This document shows, in pieces, positions 18,417 to 26,162 of a stretch of 64,000 nucleotides of DNA. This stretch comes from CBDCDJ01 sp965215355 (GTDB lineage: Bacteria; Deinococcota; Deinococci; Deinococcales; Trueperaceae): the NCBI GenBank assembly GCA_965215355.1, contig CBDCDJ010000007.1:2604001-2668000 (forward strand), read 5' to 3'. A program made the translations under genes and the position numbers. The notes below the pieces were generated by a model. The model worked only from the letters and a program-made list of their open reading frames with translations. It searched no databases and was not told where the DNA came from. Position 1 is the stretch's first letter. Each line of letters opens with the position of its first letter.

Positions 18417-18429
18417 GGGGGGGGGGGGG
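18417..18429. repeat. Run of 13 G residues between regulatory genes
   Basis: An uninterrupted homopolymer in the intergenic region 18187-18466. Nearby, on the same stretch, are short inverted repeats (ACCTGCAG 18326-18333 with CTGCAGGT 18353-18360; GCGGAC with GTCCGC near 18380). It lies 38 bases after the stop of the PAS-LuxR gene, so it could change in length without altering a reading frame. I see no gene in this region. Confidence 0.8.
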
Positions 18430-18466
18430 TAGTGCCAGGCGTCCTGGAAAAACCGTTACACCTGCA

Positions 18467-19567
18467 CTAGTTCACGACGCCGCGCTCGCGCGCCCACACC
18501 ACCGCCTCGGCCCGCGAGGACACGCCGAGTTTGCCGTACACACCCGCGACGTAGTTGCGCACCGTGTTTTTGCTGATGCCCAGGCTCTCGGCGATTTGGT
18601 CGTTGCTGAAGCCTTGCGCCATTCTCCCGAGCACCTGGCGTTCGCGCTTGGTGAGTTCCAGAACTTCGATGGAGGGTTCTCGGGCTTGCGCTCGAGCCCG
18701 CAGGTTGGCAAGCTTTTCGACCACGCTGCGGCTGAACCAGCTGGTGTCGCGCATGACCTCTTCGATGGCCCGCAGCAGCTCTTCCTCGCTGCGGCGCTGT
18801 TCGGTCAGGTCGATAAAGGTGTCGAGCAGGTGCGGTTCGCCGCCGATGGCGATGACCTCGCCGCTCGACTCGATAAGGACCTGGGAGCCGTCCTTGCGGC
18901 GCAGGTGGCGCTTCAGGGGCGGCAGGCTGGCCCCAGCTTTCAAACCGCCTCGCAGCACGAGGTTGCGCTTTTCGGTCTCGACGTGCAGGTTCATTTCGGC
19001 GGGGTTGCGCCCGAGCAGTTCGTCGCGCCCGTAGCCGGTCAGCTCTGTAAAGCTCTCGTTCACGTCGGCGAACACCCCGTCCGACAGTCGGGTGACGCTC
19101 GTCGGCGTGGGGCTGGCGTGAAAGGCCGTGCGGAAACGCTCTTCGGCCTCCACCCGGGCGGTCACGTCCTGAAAGGTCAGCACGCCCAGCAGGACGGAAT
19201 CCTTGACGAAGGTGCCGCTGAAGGCGCCGACCCAGGGCGGCGTGTGCGGGTCCTGGACCCGCATTTCCAGGTCGGTAAAGCTTTCGCCCCGTGCAATCCT
19301 GTTGAGGGGTCGCTCGTTCCCTGAAACTTCGCGACCGTCCGGGTAGGAGAGCGTGAACCGCTCGGCGTACCACTGAAGGCTGCGCCGGCCCTCGTCACGC
19401 TCGGTAAAGCCGAACAGCCCGCGAGCGGCCTCGTTTAAATACAGCACCTCCCGGAGCGCCGGGTCGAACACGAGCAGGCCCGCGACCATGCCCTCTAGGA
19501 TGGCCTCGAGCTGGCTGCGCGTCGCGCCCCAAGTCGTGATGACGTCCTTGGTCGTTGTGTCGGCCAT
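18467..19567 (-). CDS. Two-PAS LuxR-type transcriptional regulator
   Basis: A 366-residue regulator. Two PAS domains (about 15-125, VAGLLVFDPALREVLYLNEA; and 140-265, FRTAFHASPTPTSVTRLSDGV) are followed by a LuxR/FixJ helix-turn-helix (LTKRERQVLGRMAQGFSNDQIAESLGISKNTVRNY, about 305-340). No receiver or kinase domain, so it probably senses a small molecule, redox state or partner through PAS. A longer frame on the same strand (18456-19373) is a shadow. An interrupted palindrome lies upstream at 19649-19663. Confidence 0.9.
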   Translation of the reverse strand: MADTTTKDVITTWGATRSQLEAILEGMVAGLLVFDPALREVLYLNEAARGLFGFTERDEGRRSLQWYAERFTLSYPDGREVSGNERPLNRIARGESFTDLEMRVQDPHTPPWVGAFSGTFVKDSVLLGVLTFQDVTARVEAEERFRTAFHASPTPTSVTRLSDGVFADVNESFTELTGYGRDELLGRNPAEMNLHVETEKRNLVLRGGLKAGASLPPLKRHLRRKDGSQVLIESSGEVIAIGGEPHLLDTFIDLTEQRRSEEELLRAIEEVMRDTSWFSRSVVEKLANLRARAQAREPSIEVLELTKRERQVLGRMAQGFSNDQIAESLGISKNTVRNYVAGVYGKLGVSSRAEAVVWARERGVVN

Positions 19568-19648
19568 AACCGCCCCCTCCGCTGCGCACGAGCGTGGAAG
19601 CGGGCAGACCGTACTGCCTGGGTCGGTTCCAAACGAGTGAAAAGCTGT

Positions 19649-19663
19649 GACCGTGTCACGGTC
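19649..19663. promoter_or_regulatory. Interrupted palindrome upstream of the PAS-LuxR gene
   Basis: GACCGTG and CACGGTC are perfectly complementary around one T. It sits 82 bases before the LuxR-type gene start and could be its operator. The remainder of 19568-19917 holds no gene I can support. Confidence 0.4.
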
Positions 19664-19842
19664 AGTAAGGTTCAGTCTACTACGCGCTTTTCTGAGGTTT
19701 ATAGGTGCGCGGAGCCTAGGCGCACCGGGACAAACGCACTAGTCCTGCGACCGAACATCTTTCAAACCCCACAAAGCAAGGTTTCAAACTGTTTGTAATA
19801 CACAGGCTTTTCGGTGCTGCCCTTGAAGCTTAAACTTCTTCG

Positions 19843-19874
19843 GTGGAGGCACTTTCCCCCCGGCGTGCCTCCAC
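19843..19874 (-). terminator. Hairpin after the winged-helix membrane protein gene
   Basis: GTGGAGGCAC (19843-19852) pairs with GTGCCTCCAC (19865-19874), loop 12 bases. It follows the minus-strand gene ending at 19918; the T content after it is weak. Confidence 0.45.
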
Positions 19875-19917
19875 TCGCTTGCTACGAGACCCCTTCACAA
19901 GTAAACCGAAAGGCGAC

Positions 19918-20454
19918 TCACCGCGCGAAGGGGTCGCTGGCCCCGTCCTTGTAGCCCGCGAACAGTTCTGGAAAAACGTAGACGACGCCGCCCTCGTCGG
20001 TGACCCACACTTCGGCCACACCTTGCTTGACGAGTCCCCGGAGCACCTGGTGGCTCTCGTGAATGTCGAGGTGTGTGGCGGCGGCAACTTCGGACGCGCT
20101 CAGGCGGCCCTTGGCAACTTGAGCCAACTGCATGATTTGGCCCTCTATCGTCAGGCGGCTTGTCGACAGGCCGGGTTTGAAGATGGTAGCCCTCACTTCC
20201 GGGGCCTCGCTGAGCTTGCCCACCACCTGCAACGCGTAGCGGGTGAGGTAAGCTCCCGCGCAACCGATCACCACGAAAGCAACCAGGTAAAAGAGGTTGA
20301 GCTTGCCCTGGGAGAACAGCTTGGCGAGCAGGGCGAGGGCGAACACCGCGCAGAAAAGGACGGCGCTCGAGCCCTGCAACTTCCCCTGATGAGCGAGGGC
20401 GACCACGTCTGGAACGCGCTGCTGTACCGCCTGGGTTTGCTCGCCTTCGACCAA
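19918..20454 (-). CDS. Membrane protein with C-terminal winged-helix-like domain
   Basis: Up to 178 residues. Two membrane segments (SAVLFCAVFALALLAKLF; LNLFYLVAFVVIGCAGAYL) are followed by a soluble domain of about 90 residues that reads like a winged helix (IEGQIMQLAQVAKGRLSASEVAAATHLDIHESHQVLRGLVKQG). The annotated start is a TTG; GTG at 20409 is an alternative, and would reduce overlap with a small gene on the other strand. The function is unknown; position next to pstB may be coincidental. Confidence 0.65.
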   Translation of the reverse strand: MVEGEQTQAVQQRVPDVVALAHQGKLQGSSAVLFCAVFALALLAKLFSQGKLNLFYLVAFVVIGCAGAYLTRYALQVVGKLSEAPEVRATIFKPGLSTSRLTIEGQIMQLAQVAKGRLSASEVAAATHLDIHESHQVLRGLVKQGVAEVWVTDEGGVVYVFPELFAGYKDGASDPFAR

Positions 20455-20544
20455 TTGATAAGTGCCCTGTTCTACCTGAGCGCGACCCTCATCCTGACGG
20501 CGGCCATCCTTCTGGGGCTGTACGTGGCCCGGCGCAACCGCTAA
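20388..20544 (+). CDS. Small single-pass membrane protein
   Basis: A 51-residue frame starting MSEGDHVWNALLYRLG and ending in a membrane helix plus basic tail (TLILTAAILLGLYVARRNR). Almost every codon ends in G or C, as in real genes here, which is why I include it despite lacking a clear ribosome site. Its 5' end overlaps the 5' end of the divergent membrane protein gene, by 22 or 67 bases depending on that gene's start. Confidence 0.45.
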
Positions 20545-20557
20545 GTGCCGAGCGCCC

Positions 20558-21373
20558 TCAACCGAAGTGCCCCGAAATGTACTGCTCGGTCACCTCGTGC
20601 TTGGGGTTGGTGAACATCTGGTCGGTCGGGCCTTCTTCGACGATGTGGCCCAGGTGCATGTACACGGTGCGGTCGGCGACGCGGCCCGCCTGCTGCATGT
20701 TGTGGGTCACGATGATGACGGTGTAGTCCTTTTTGATTTCATTGATAAGCTGTTCGATTTTATCCGTCGCAATCGGGTCGAGCGCGCTGGTGGGCTCGTC
20801 CATCAAAATCACTTCGGGCTCCTGGGCCATCGCTCGAGCGATACAGAGCCGCTGCTGCTGTCCGCCCGACAGGCTCAGGCCCGACGCCTTGAGCTTGTCT
20901 TTGACCTCGTCCCACAGCGCCGCGCCCTTCAAAGACTTTTCCACAAGCGCGTTCAGGTCGCCCTTGTAGCCGTTCAAGCGCGGGGAAAAAGCCACGTTGT
21001 CGAAGATGCTCTTGGGAAACGGGTTGGGTTTTTGAAAGACCATGCCGATGCGGCGGCGCACCTCGACCGCGTCGATGCTGGGGTCGTAGAGTTCGACGCC
21101 TTCGTAAACGGCGTGCCCGGTGATTTTGACGCCCAGGATGAGGTCGTTCATGCGGTTGACGCACCTGAGCAACGTCGACTTGCCGCAGCCCGACGCGCCG
21201 ATGAGGGCGGTCACCCGGTTGCGCGGAAAGTTGACCGTGTTGCTGTGCAGCGCCTGAAAGTCGCCGTACCACAGCGCTAAGTCCTTGATGCTCACCACCG
21301 CGTCCTCGTCGCCGACGGGCTCAGTGCGAACGGTTTTGTGGCCTTCGAGTTGTTTTAAGCCGGGGAGTGCCAT
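20558..21373 (-). CDS. pstB: Phosphate ABC transporter ATP-binding protein
   Basis: A 271-residue ATPase energising phosphate import. Walker A GASGCGKST, the PstB-type VNRMNDLI, ABC signature LSGGQQQRLCIARAMA, Walker B VILMDEPTSALDP and the switch histidine in VIIVTHNMQQA are all present. Last gene of the pstSCAB order on the minus strand. It is separated from pstA by 85 bp containing short repeated CGTCGTTCGT and AACGAAT units. Confidence 0.96.
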   Translation of the reverse strand: MALPGLKQLEGHKTVRTEPVGDEDAVVSIKDLALWYGDFQALHSNTVNFPRNRVTALIGASGCGKSTLLRCVNRMNDLILGVKITGHAVYEGVELYDPSIDAVEVRRRIGMVFQKPNPFPKSIFDNVAFSPRLNGYKGDLNALVEKSLKGAALWDEVKDKLKASGLSLSGGQQQRLCIARAMAQEPEVILMDEPTSALDPIATDKIEQLINEIKKDYTVIIVTHNMQQAGRVADRTVYMHLGHIVEEGPTDQMFTNPKHEVTEQYISGHFG

Positions 21374-21379
21374 AAGTTA

Positions 21380-21447
21380 AAAGTTACTCGTCGTTCGTTT
21401 TTCGTCGTTCGTAAAGCTGAAAACGAATCACTGAGAACGAATAACTG
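21380..21447. repeat. Short imperfect tandem repeats between pstA and pstB
   Basis: TCGTCGTTCGT occurs twice 14 bases apart, followed by two AACGAAT-ACTG units 14 bases apart in related, partly inverted form. It is non-coding, and may affect the pstA-pstB mRNA. Confidence 0.45.
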
Positions 21448-21458
21448 TCGTTCCCTCC

Positions 21459-22733
21459 TTACCAGTTCCGCTCGAAGCGCGCCCGAATGACGAACGCGAC
21501 GAGGTAGATAAAAATCAAGATGATGAGCAGCACGACGATGCCCGCCGAGGCGACCGGCAAAAAGGCGTCCTGGTTGGGTAGCCCGAAGTAGGTGTAGATT
21601 TGCAGCGGCATCACCGTAAAGGTGTCCTTGAGCACGTCCCAACCCCCAGGCACGCTCGTCACCAGGCCCGCGCCGCCCACCAGGAGCAGCGGCGCGGTCT
21701 CGCCGATGGCCCGCGCCACCGCCAGAATCACGCCCGTCACGATGCCGCCGACCGCGTTCGGCAGCACGACCTTGCTCACCGTCTGCCACCTCGTCGCGCC
21801 GAGGCCGTAGCTCGCCTGCCTCAAGCTGTCGGGCACGCTGCGAATCGCCTCGCGCGCGGCGATGATGACGACCGGCAAAATCAAGAGCGTTAGGGTGAGC
21901 GCCGCCGAAATCACGCTGCGCTCGAACGACAGCGCGCGCACGAACACGTACAAACCCAAAATGCCGTAAACGATGGACGGCACCCCGGCCAGGTTGCGCA
22001 GGTTCACCTCTAAAAACGCGCTGAAGGCGTTCTTCGGCGCGTACTCTTCCAGGTACACCGCGCTGCCCACCCCGATGACGGCCGAAAACAAAATTACCAA
22101 ACCGATGACCCACAGCGTGCCGACGACGGCGTTATAAAACCCGGCCATCTGCGGCGCGCGCGAGTTGCCGCGGGTCAGAAACTCGCGGTCGAGCATCGGG
22201 TTGAGGAGGAGGTTGTAGTCCTCAGCTCGGGCTTCGGCCAGGAGTTCGTCGCGGCGAGCGCGGCCCTCCAGGTAGCCGTACTGGTCTTCGATGTCGTCGC
22301 GCAGCGACCACACGTACACGCGGTCGCTCAAACCGTCGGCATAGGGCAGGTAGTCCACCCGGTTGCGCCGGTTGAACTTGCGCAGTTCTTCGGCGTCGCC
22401 GAACAGGGCCTCGTTCGCCTCGGCGGTTTCGCCCTGGGCGAGCAGTTCCAAACGCAAGGCCTCGCGCACGGTTTCGACCTCGCTCGCGGGGAAGGTTTGG
22501 CCGCTCGAGCTGCTCGAAGGCGCTACGACCTGCCAGGAAAAAATCCGGTTGATGTTGGCGGCGAACACGAACACGATTAAAAGCAGCCCGGCCACCACCG
22601 GCACGAACGTGACGACCTGTAAAATCTTGCCGCGCTGTTGGCGGCGCTTGAGCTGCGCGCGCTCCGCGCCGGACAGCAAGCCCCGTTGGGGGCTCGAGAC
22701 CGGGACGCGACCCTGTGTTTGGCTCGCGTCCAT
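21459..22733 (-). CDS. pstA: Phosphate ABC transporter permease PstA
   Basis: A 424-residue membrane permease. The ATG at 22733 forms TAATG with the pstC stop. The C-terminal 280 residues are the ordinary PstA core (SVIGVGSAVYLEEYAPKN; EAIRSVPDSLRQASYGLGATRWQTVSKVVLP is the EAA loop). It is about 130 residues longer than E. coli PstA because a hydrophilic, helix-rich insert (roughly residues 75-190) follows the first membrane segment and should face the periplasm. A longer open frame extends upstream through pstC but is a shadow. Confidence 0.93.
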   Translation of the reverse strand: MDASQTQGRVPVSSPQRGLLSGAERAQLKRRQQRGKILQVVTFVPVVAGLLLIVFVFAANINRIFSWQVVAPSSSSSGQTFPASEVETVREALRLELLAQGETAEANEALFGDAEELRKFNRRNRVDYLPYADGLSDRVYVWSLRDDIEDQYGYLEGRARRDELLAEARAEDYNLLLNPMLDREFLTRGNSRAPQMAGFYNAVVGTLWVIGLVILFSAVIGVGSAVYLEEYAPKNAFSAFLEVNLRNLAGVPSIVYGILGLYVFVRALSFERSVISAALTLTLLILPVVIIAAREAIRSVPDSLRQASYGLGATRWQTVSKVVLPNAVGGIVTGVILAVARAIGETAPLLLVGGAGLVTSVPGGWDVLKDTFTVMPLQIYTYFGLPNQDAFLPVASAGIVVLLIILIFIYLVAFVIRARFERNW

Positions 22734-23677
22734 TATTCGTACTTCTCGCTGAAGCGGCGCACGACCTGCTGCGACACGACGTTGAGGACGAGGGTGATCA
22801 AAAACAGCGACATGCCGACCGCGTAAAGGGACCTCGAGCCTATCGAGCCCGCTTCCTGGTCGCCCTGCGCGGTGTTGGCGATAAAAGCGGTCATGGTCTC
22901 GACGGTGTCGCGCGGGTCGAAGGTGACGTTGGGAAGTTGGCCCGCCGCGAGCGTGACGATCATCGTTTCGCCGATGGCTCGCGACATCGCCAGGATGAAC
23001 GAGGCGACGATGCCCGAGAGCGCTGCCGGGATGATGACCTTGGAAATGACTTCGGCCTTGGTCGAGCCCAGACCGTAAGCGGCCTCGCGCAGCCCGCGCG
23101 GCACCGCCTGCATCGCGTCGATGGAGATGCTGCTGATGGTCGGCATGATCATAAAACCCACGACGATGCCCGCCGAGAGCGCGTTCGAGGTCGACAGGCC
23201 GGGGATAAACTCCTTCAAAAACGGCGTCACGGTAAGGAGCGCGAAGTAGCCCAGCACCACCGTCGGGATGCCCGCCAGCACTTCCAAAACAGGCACGACG
23301 CCGCGCCGCACCCGCCTCGAGGCGAACTCCGACAAAAACACGGCTGCCCCGAGGCCCAGGGGCATCCCCACGACGAGGGCGATGGAGGTGACGAGCAGGG
23401 TGCCGAGCAGCAGCGGCAGGATGCCGAAGTGCTGCTGCGCCGCGTTGAAGAGCGGCGTCCACTGGGTGCCGGTAAAAAACTCTCTGAAGGTCACCGTGGG
23501 CTCGGCGAAAAAGCTCACCGTCTCGCTCGTCAGCGCGACCACGACGCCCAGCGTCGTCAGGACGGAGATGCTCGCGCAGGCCAGCAGCGCCAGTTGAATA
23601 ACGTTTTCGCCTAAGTTGCGGTTGGCGCGCTTGCTCAGGTCGGCACTTTGTAGTCGGCTCGGTAGTCTGCTCGCCAT
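22733..23677 (-). CDS. pstC: Phosphate ABC transporter permease PstC
   Basis: A 314-residue permease partner of PstA. The EAA loop is AVPRGLREAAYGLGSTKAEVISKVIIPAAL; FFTGTQWTPLFNAAQQHFGILPLL is the usual periplasmic segment of PstC. GGGAGG precedes the ATG. Separated from pstS by about 130 bp containing a hairpin, which fits higher expression of the binding protein. Confidence 0.95.
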   Translation of the reverse strand: MASRLPSRLQSADLSKRANRNLGENVIQLALLACASISVLTTLGVVVALTSETVSFFAEPTVTFREFFTGTQWTPLFNAAQQHFGILPLLLGTLLVTSIALVVGMPLGLGAAVFLSEFASRRVRRGVVPVLEVLAGIPTVVLGYFALLTVTPFLKEFIPGLSTSNALSAGIVVGFMIMPTISSISIDAMQAVPRGLREAAYGLGSTKAEVISKVIIPAALSGIVASFILAMSRAIGETMIVTLAAGQLPNVTFDPRDTVETMTAFIANTAQGDQEAGSIGSRSLYAVGMSLFLITLVLNVVSQQVVRRFSEKYE

Positions 23678-23759
23678 AGTCCTCCCTAAAAAGACAGCTC
23701 TAAAATAGTAGCAGGTACGCGCTGAGAGTCGTCGCCAAATGCACTTGGCTTCAGCCGAG

Positions 23760-23788
23760 CGACCTCCGAGCTTGTGGCCCGGAGGTCG
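23760..23788 (-). terminator. Hairpin between pstS and pstC
   Basis: CGACCTCCG (23760-23768) and CGGAGGTCG (23780-23788) form a perfect 9-bp stem directly after pstS. The T tract is weak, so partial termination is more likely than complete termination. Confidence 0.55.
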
Positions 23789-23807
23789 TCTCGCATGGGT
23801 CCGGAAG

Positions 23808-24713
23808 CTACTGGCCGAGCTTCGTCAGGCCTTCTTCGTACACGCTGTCGTCGAGAAGCGCGTAGCCGGTGTCGGCGATGATTTCGCGGTTGTCGGCGTT
23901 CAGGTAAAACTCGACGAAGTCGCGGACGTTTTGATTTTCGGCCATCGCCCGGTCGGACACGTAAATGAAGAGCGGGCGCGACAGCGGCGTGTAGGTGCCG
24001 TTTTCGATGTTCTCGACCGACGGCTCGACGCAGCCCGAACCGCTGTCGATCGCGACGGCTTTCAAACGGTCGGTGTCTTCGGCGTAGTAGGCGTAGCCCA
24101 GGTAGACCATGCCGTAGGGGTCGTTGGTGACGTTTTCGGCCAAAACCTCGTCCTCTTCACTGGGGAAGTAGTCGGTGCGGCTCGAGCCCGACTCGCCGAC
24201 GATGGTCTCGGTGAAGTAGTCGAACGTTCCACTGGTCGTCGCCGGGCCGAACAGGTTGATTTGTTCGGCGGGCCAGTCGCTGCGGACGTCGCTCCAGCTT
24301 TGCACCGCGCTGTCGGGTGCCCAGAGCAGGTTGAGTTCTTCGGTCGTCATGCAGTCGGCCCAGTCGTTCTCGGGGTTCACCGCGACGGTCAGTGCGTCGT
24401 AGGCGACCGAAAGCTCGACGGGCGTGATGCCGTTGGCGGCGCAGGCGTCGATTTCGGACTGTTTGATGGGGCGGCTGGCGTCGTTGATGTCGGTCTCGCC
24501 GTTGCAGAGCAACTCGAAGCCGCCGCCCGTGCCGGTCGACTGCACCGAGATGTCGGTGCCGGTCTCGATGTTGAACTCTTCGGCCATACCCAGGGTAATC
24601 GGGTAGACCGTCGAGGAGCCGGCGACGTTGACGTCTTGGGCCAGGGCCGCGGTCAAGGTGAAAAGAACAAAAGTGGCGAGGACCAAGGAGAGTTTTTGTG
24701 CGGTTGTTTTCAT
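23808..24713 (-). CDS. pstS: Phosphate-binding protein PstS
   Basis: A 301-residue periplasmic phosphate-binding protein. The start at 24713 has GGAGG 6 bases upstream and gives a clean signal peptide (MKTTAQKLSLVLATFVLFTL... ALAQ); a start nine codons earlier lacks a ribosome site. Landmarks: VAGSSTVYPIT at the mature N-terminus, STGTGGGFELLCNGETDINDASRP, and GPATTSGTFDYFTETI. First gene of pstSCAB, behind a PHO-box-like repeat. Confidence 0.95.
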   Translation of the reverse strand: MKTTAQKLSLVLATFVLFTLTAALAQDVNVAGSSTVYPITLGMAEEFNIETGTDISVQSTGTGGGFELLCNGETDINDASRPIKQSEIDACAANGITPVELSVAYDALTVAVNPENDWADCMTTEELNLLWAPDSAVQSWSDVRSDWPAEQINLFGPATTSGTFDYFTETIVGESGSSRTDYFPSEEDEVLAENVTNDPYGMVYLGYAYYAEDTDRLKAVAIDSGSGCVEPSVENIENGTYTPLSRPLFIYVSDRAMAENQNVRDFVEFYLNADNREIIADTGYALLDDSVYEEGLTKLGQ

Positions 24714-24729
24714 AGTGCCTCCGAAAAGA

Positions 24730-24761
24730 AATGTACTCAAAAGGTGTCAGGCCTTTGTCAG
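24730..24761 (-). promoter_or_regulatory. PHO-box-like direct repeat and -10 box of pstS
   Basis: On the minus strand CTGACA occurs twice at exactly 11-bp spacing (plus-strand TGTCAG at 24745-24750 and 24756-24761). TACATT (plus-strand 24730-24735) follows 9 bases after the second copy. Two CTGNCA units 11 bp apart replacing the -35 box is the PhoB operator layout, so PhoB-type activation at low phosphate is inferred. Confidence 0.65.
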
Positions 24762-24867
24762 CTCGGGCTTTTGTGGAGGGTTGATGAAGACGTTTGCGGC
24801 CGGCGTTGCAGCGACGGGTTTTAACGTGCGAGAGGCCGAAGCGGCGACGCCCCGGCCACCTCGAGTC

Positions 24868-25047
24868 CTACCGCTCTTGCCCCGCCAGGGTGATTTGCCC
24901 GTCCAGCTCGCGGATGGCGGCGTAGACCTCGTCGCTGCTGCCGTGGCCCAGCTCGAGCTAACTGAGCGCGAAGCTGCCGTCCTCTTGTTGCGCGGCATTG
25001 GCGGCGTAGAGCGTGCCCGCGTCACTCTCGGCGTAGGCATTCGTCAT
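24868..25047 (-). pseudogene. Small ORF interrupted by an in-frame TAG
   Basis: From ATG 25047 the frame reads 29 codons, meets TAG at 24958-24960, and continues in the same frame for 29 more codons to a second TAG at 24868-24870. Both halves use GC-ending codons and look coding (MTNAYAESDAGTLYAANA before, SSDEVYAAIRELDGQITLAG after). I take it as a recently broken gene; stop readthrough is the alternative. No family recognised. The remainder of 24762-25259 holds nothing else I can support. Confidence 0.45.
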
Positions 25048-25259
25048 TATGAACGGCTATGAACGGCGCTGCCAGACTGTCCAACGCCACCATCGGGAAA
25101 CACGTCCGGCGGCCGCGAGTCCGGGGCTTGCGACGGGTCTTGAGCCAGCACCCCGGTCAAGAACGCGGCCCCCCACCACGCCCAACCAAATGACCCCCAC
25201 CTTCACGCTTACCCCCCTTTCGCTGTTTTGTCAGCGCCTCCAACCCTAACGAGCGGAGT

Positions 25260-26063
25260 TCAGCGCAAGGTCAGGGCGTTGTCAGGAGGGCTCGAGAGAG
25301 CCGTTGCCGGGTCTGCACCCCGCCGCCGCGCGTCGTCCAGCGCCACCGCGTAGCCCACACCCGCCGACAAACCCAAGGGCGGATGTCCGACCGCTCTGGC
25401 CGCCGCGTCGCCGTAGAGACAGGGCAAAATCACGGCCCACTCGGTCGCATCCTTATAGGGCTCCAGCACCGCGCGGCTGTACGCTAGGTCGTCCGGCTCG
25501 AGCGTGGGCAGCATCCCGGCAAAGTGCAAGGCTCGCCCCTCTTGTTTCAATATGTCCCCTAGCGTGACCGGCAAACCGTAAATCTTTTTGTAAAGCGTGC
25601 GGTAGACCGTGCTCAGGACGGCTTGCTCGAGGGTGGCAGCGTCCCAACGCTCGCTCGTCCAAACAGGCACGAGCGCCCAGCTATGCGACAGGTCGTAAGC
25701 ATTTTTGAAGCGTTGCGTCATGTCGCTCAAATAGCGGTTCGTCCAGCCGCCTTTGAGGTCGTCGGTCAGCACGAGGCCGACTTTTAAGTTAACGCTCGAC
25801 AGCGGGCTCCCTAAGTTGTCGAGACGGTTCTGCGCCTCCGCCAACGCTTTGGCGACCACACCTTCGGCGTTCCAAGCGACGAGGTTGTCGACAAGTTCGG
25901 CGACGTGCTCTTTGCCCATCGGGTTCATGTTTGCTAAGGGCGCGACAACGTCGTCCCTACCGCCGGTCATCGCCTCGATGTAGGCCTTGAAACGCGCCGG
26001 ACCGCGCGGGATGGCGTGGAGACGTTGCTGGATGTTCAAGAGAGGCAACAGCTCTACGAGCAC
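25260..26063 (-). CDS. Hypothetical protein
   Basis: A 267-residue soluble protein of unknown function. The GTG at 26063 is preferred because GAGGAGA lies 4-5 bases upstream; the frame is open for 13 more codons. No signal peptide or membrane helix. Recognisable but unassigned segments include LANMNPMGKEHVAELVDNLV, VLTDDLKGGWTNRYLSDM and the C-terminal GLSAGVGYAVALDDARRRGADPATAL. It stands alone between pstS and glpX, in the same direction as glpX. Confidence 0.7.
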   Translation of the reverse strand: MLVELLPLLNIQQRLHAIPRGPARFKAYIEAMTGGRDDVVAPLANMNPMGKEHVAELVDNLVAWNAEGVVAKALAEAQNRLDNLGSPLSSVNLKVGLVLTDDLKGGWTNRYLSDMTQRFKNAYDLSHSWALVPVWTSERWDAATLEQAVLSTVYRTLYKKIYGLPVTLGDILKQEGRALHFAGMLPTLEPDDLAYSRAVLEPYKDATEWAVILPCLYGDAAARAVGHPPLGLSAGVGYAVALDDARRRGADPATALSSPPDNALTLR

Positions 26064-26162
26064 GGTTTCTCCTCGTTTGGCATGGCGACCGCGAGGTCGC
26101 ACACCCTTTTCTCCAGGGCGGCTCTACTTCCTAGCACCGGCCTCGTACATCAAGGCGCACAG

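Noticed and set aside
18456..19373. 305-codon arginine-rich frame on the minus strand
   Set aside because: Shadow of the PAS-LuxR gene in another frame; composition is typical of a high-GC shadow.
21459..23462. A 667-codon frame as one protein
   Set aside because: The upstream 240 codons are an out-of-frame shadow of pstC; PstA begins at 22733.
22715..23614. 299-codon plus-strand frame opposite pstC
   Set aside because: Antisense shadow, rich in Arg, His and Gly; no motif or ribosome site.
24747..25062. Alternative frames on both strands over the TAG-interrupted ORF
   Set aside because: Their codon use is unlike neighbouring genes; the interrupted frame fits much better.
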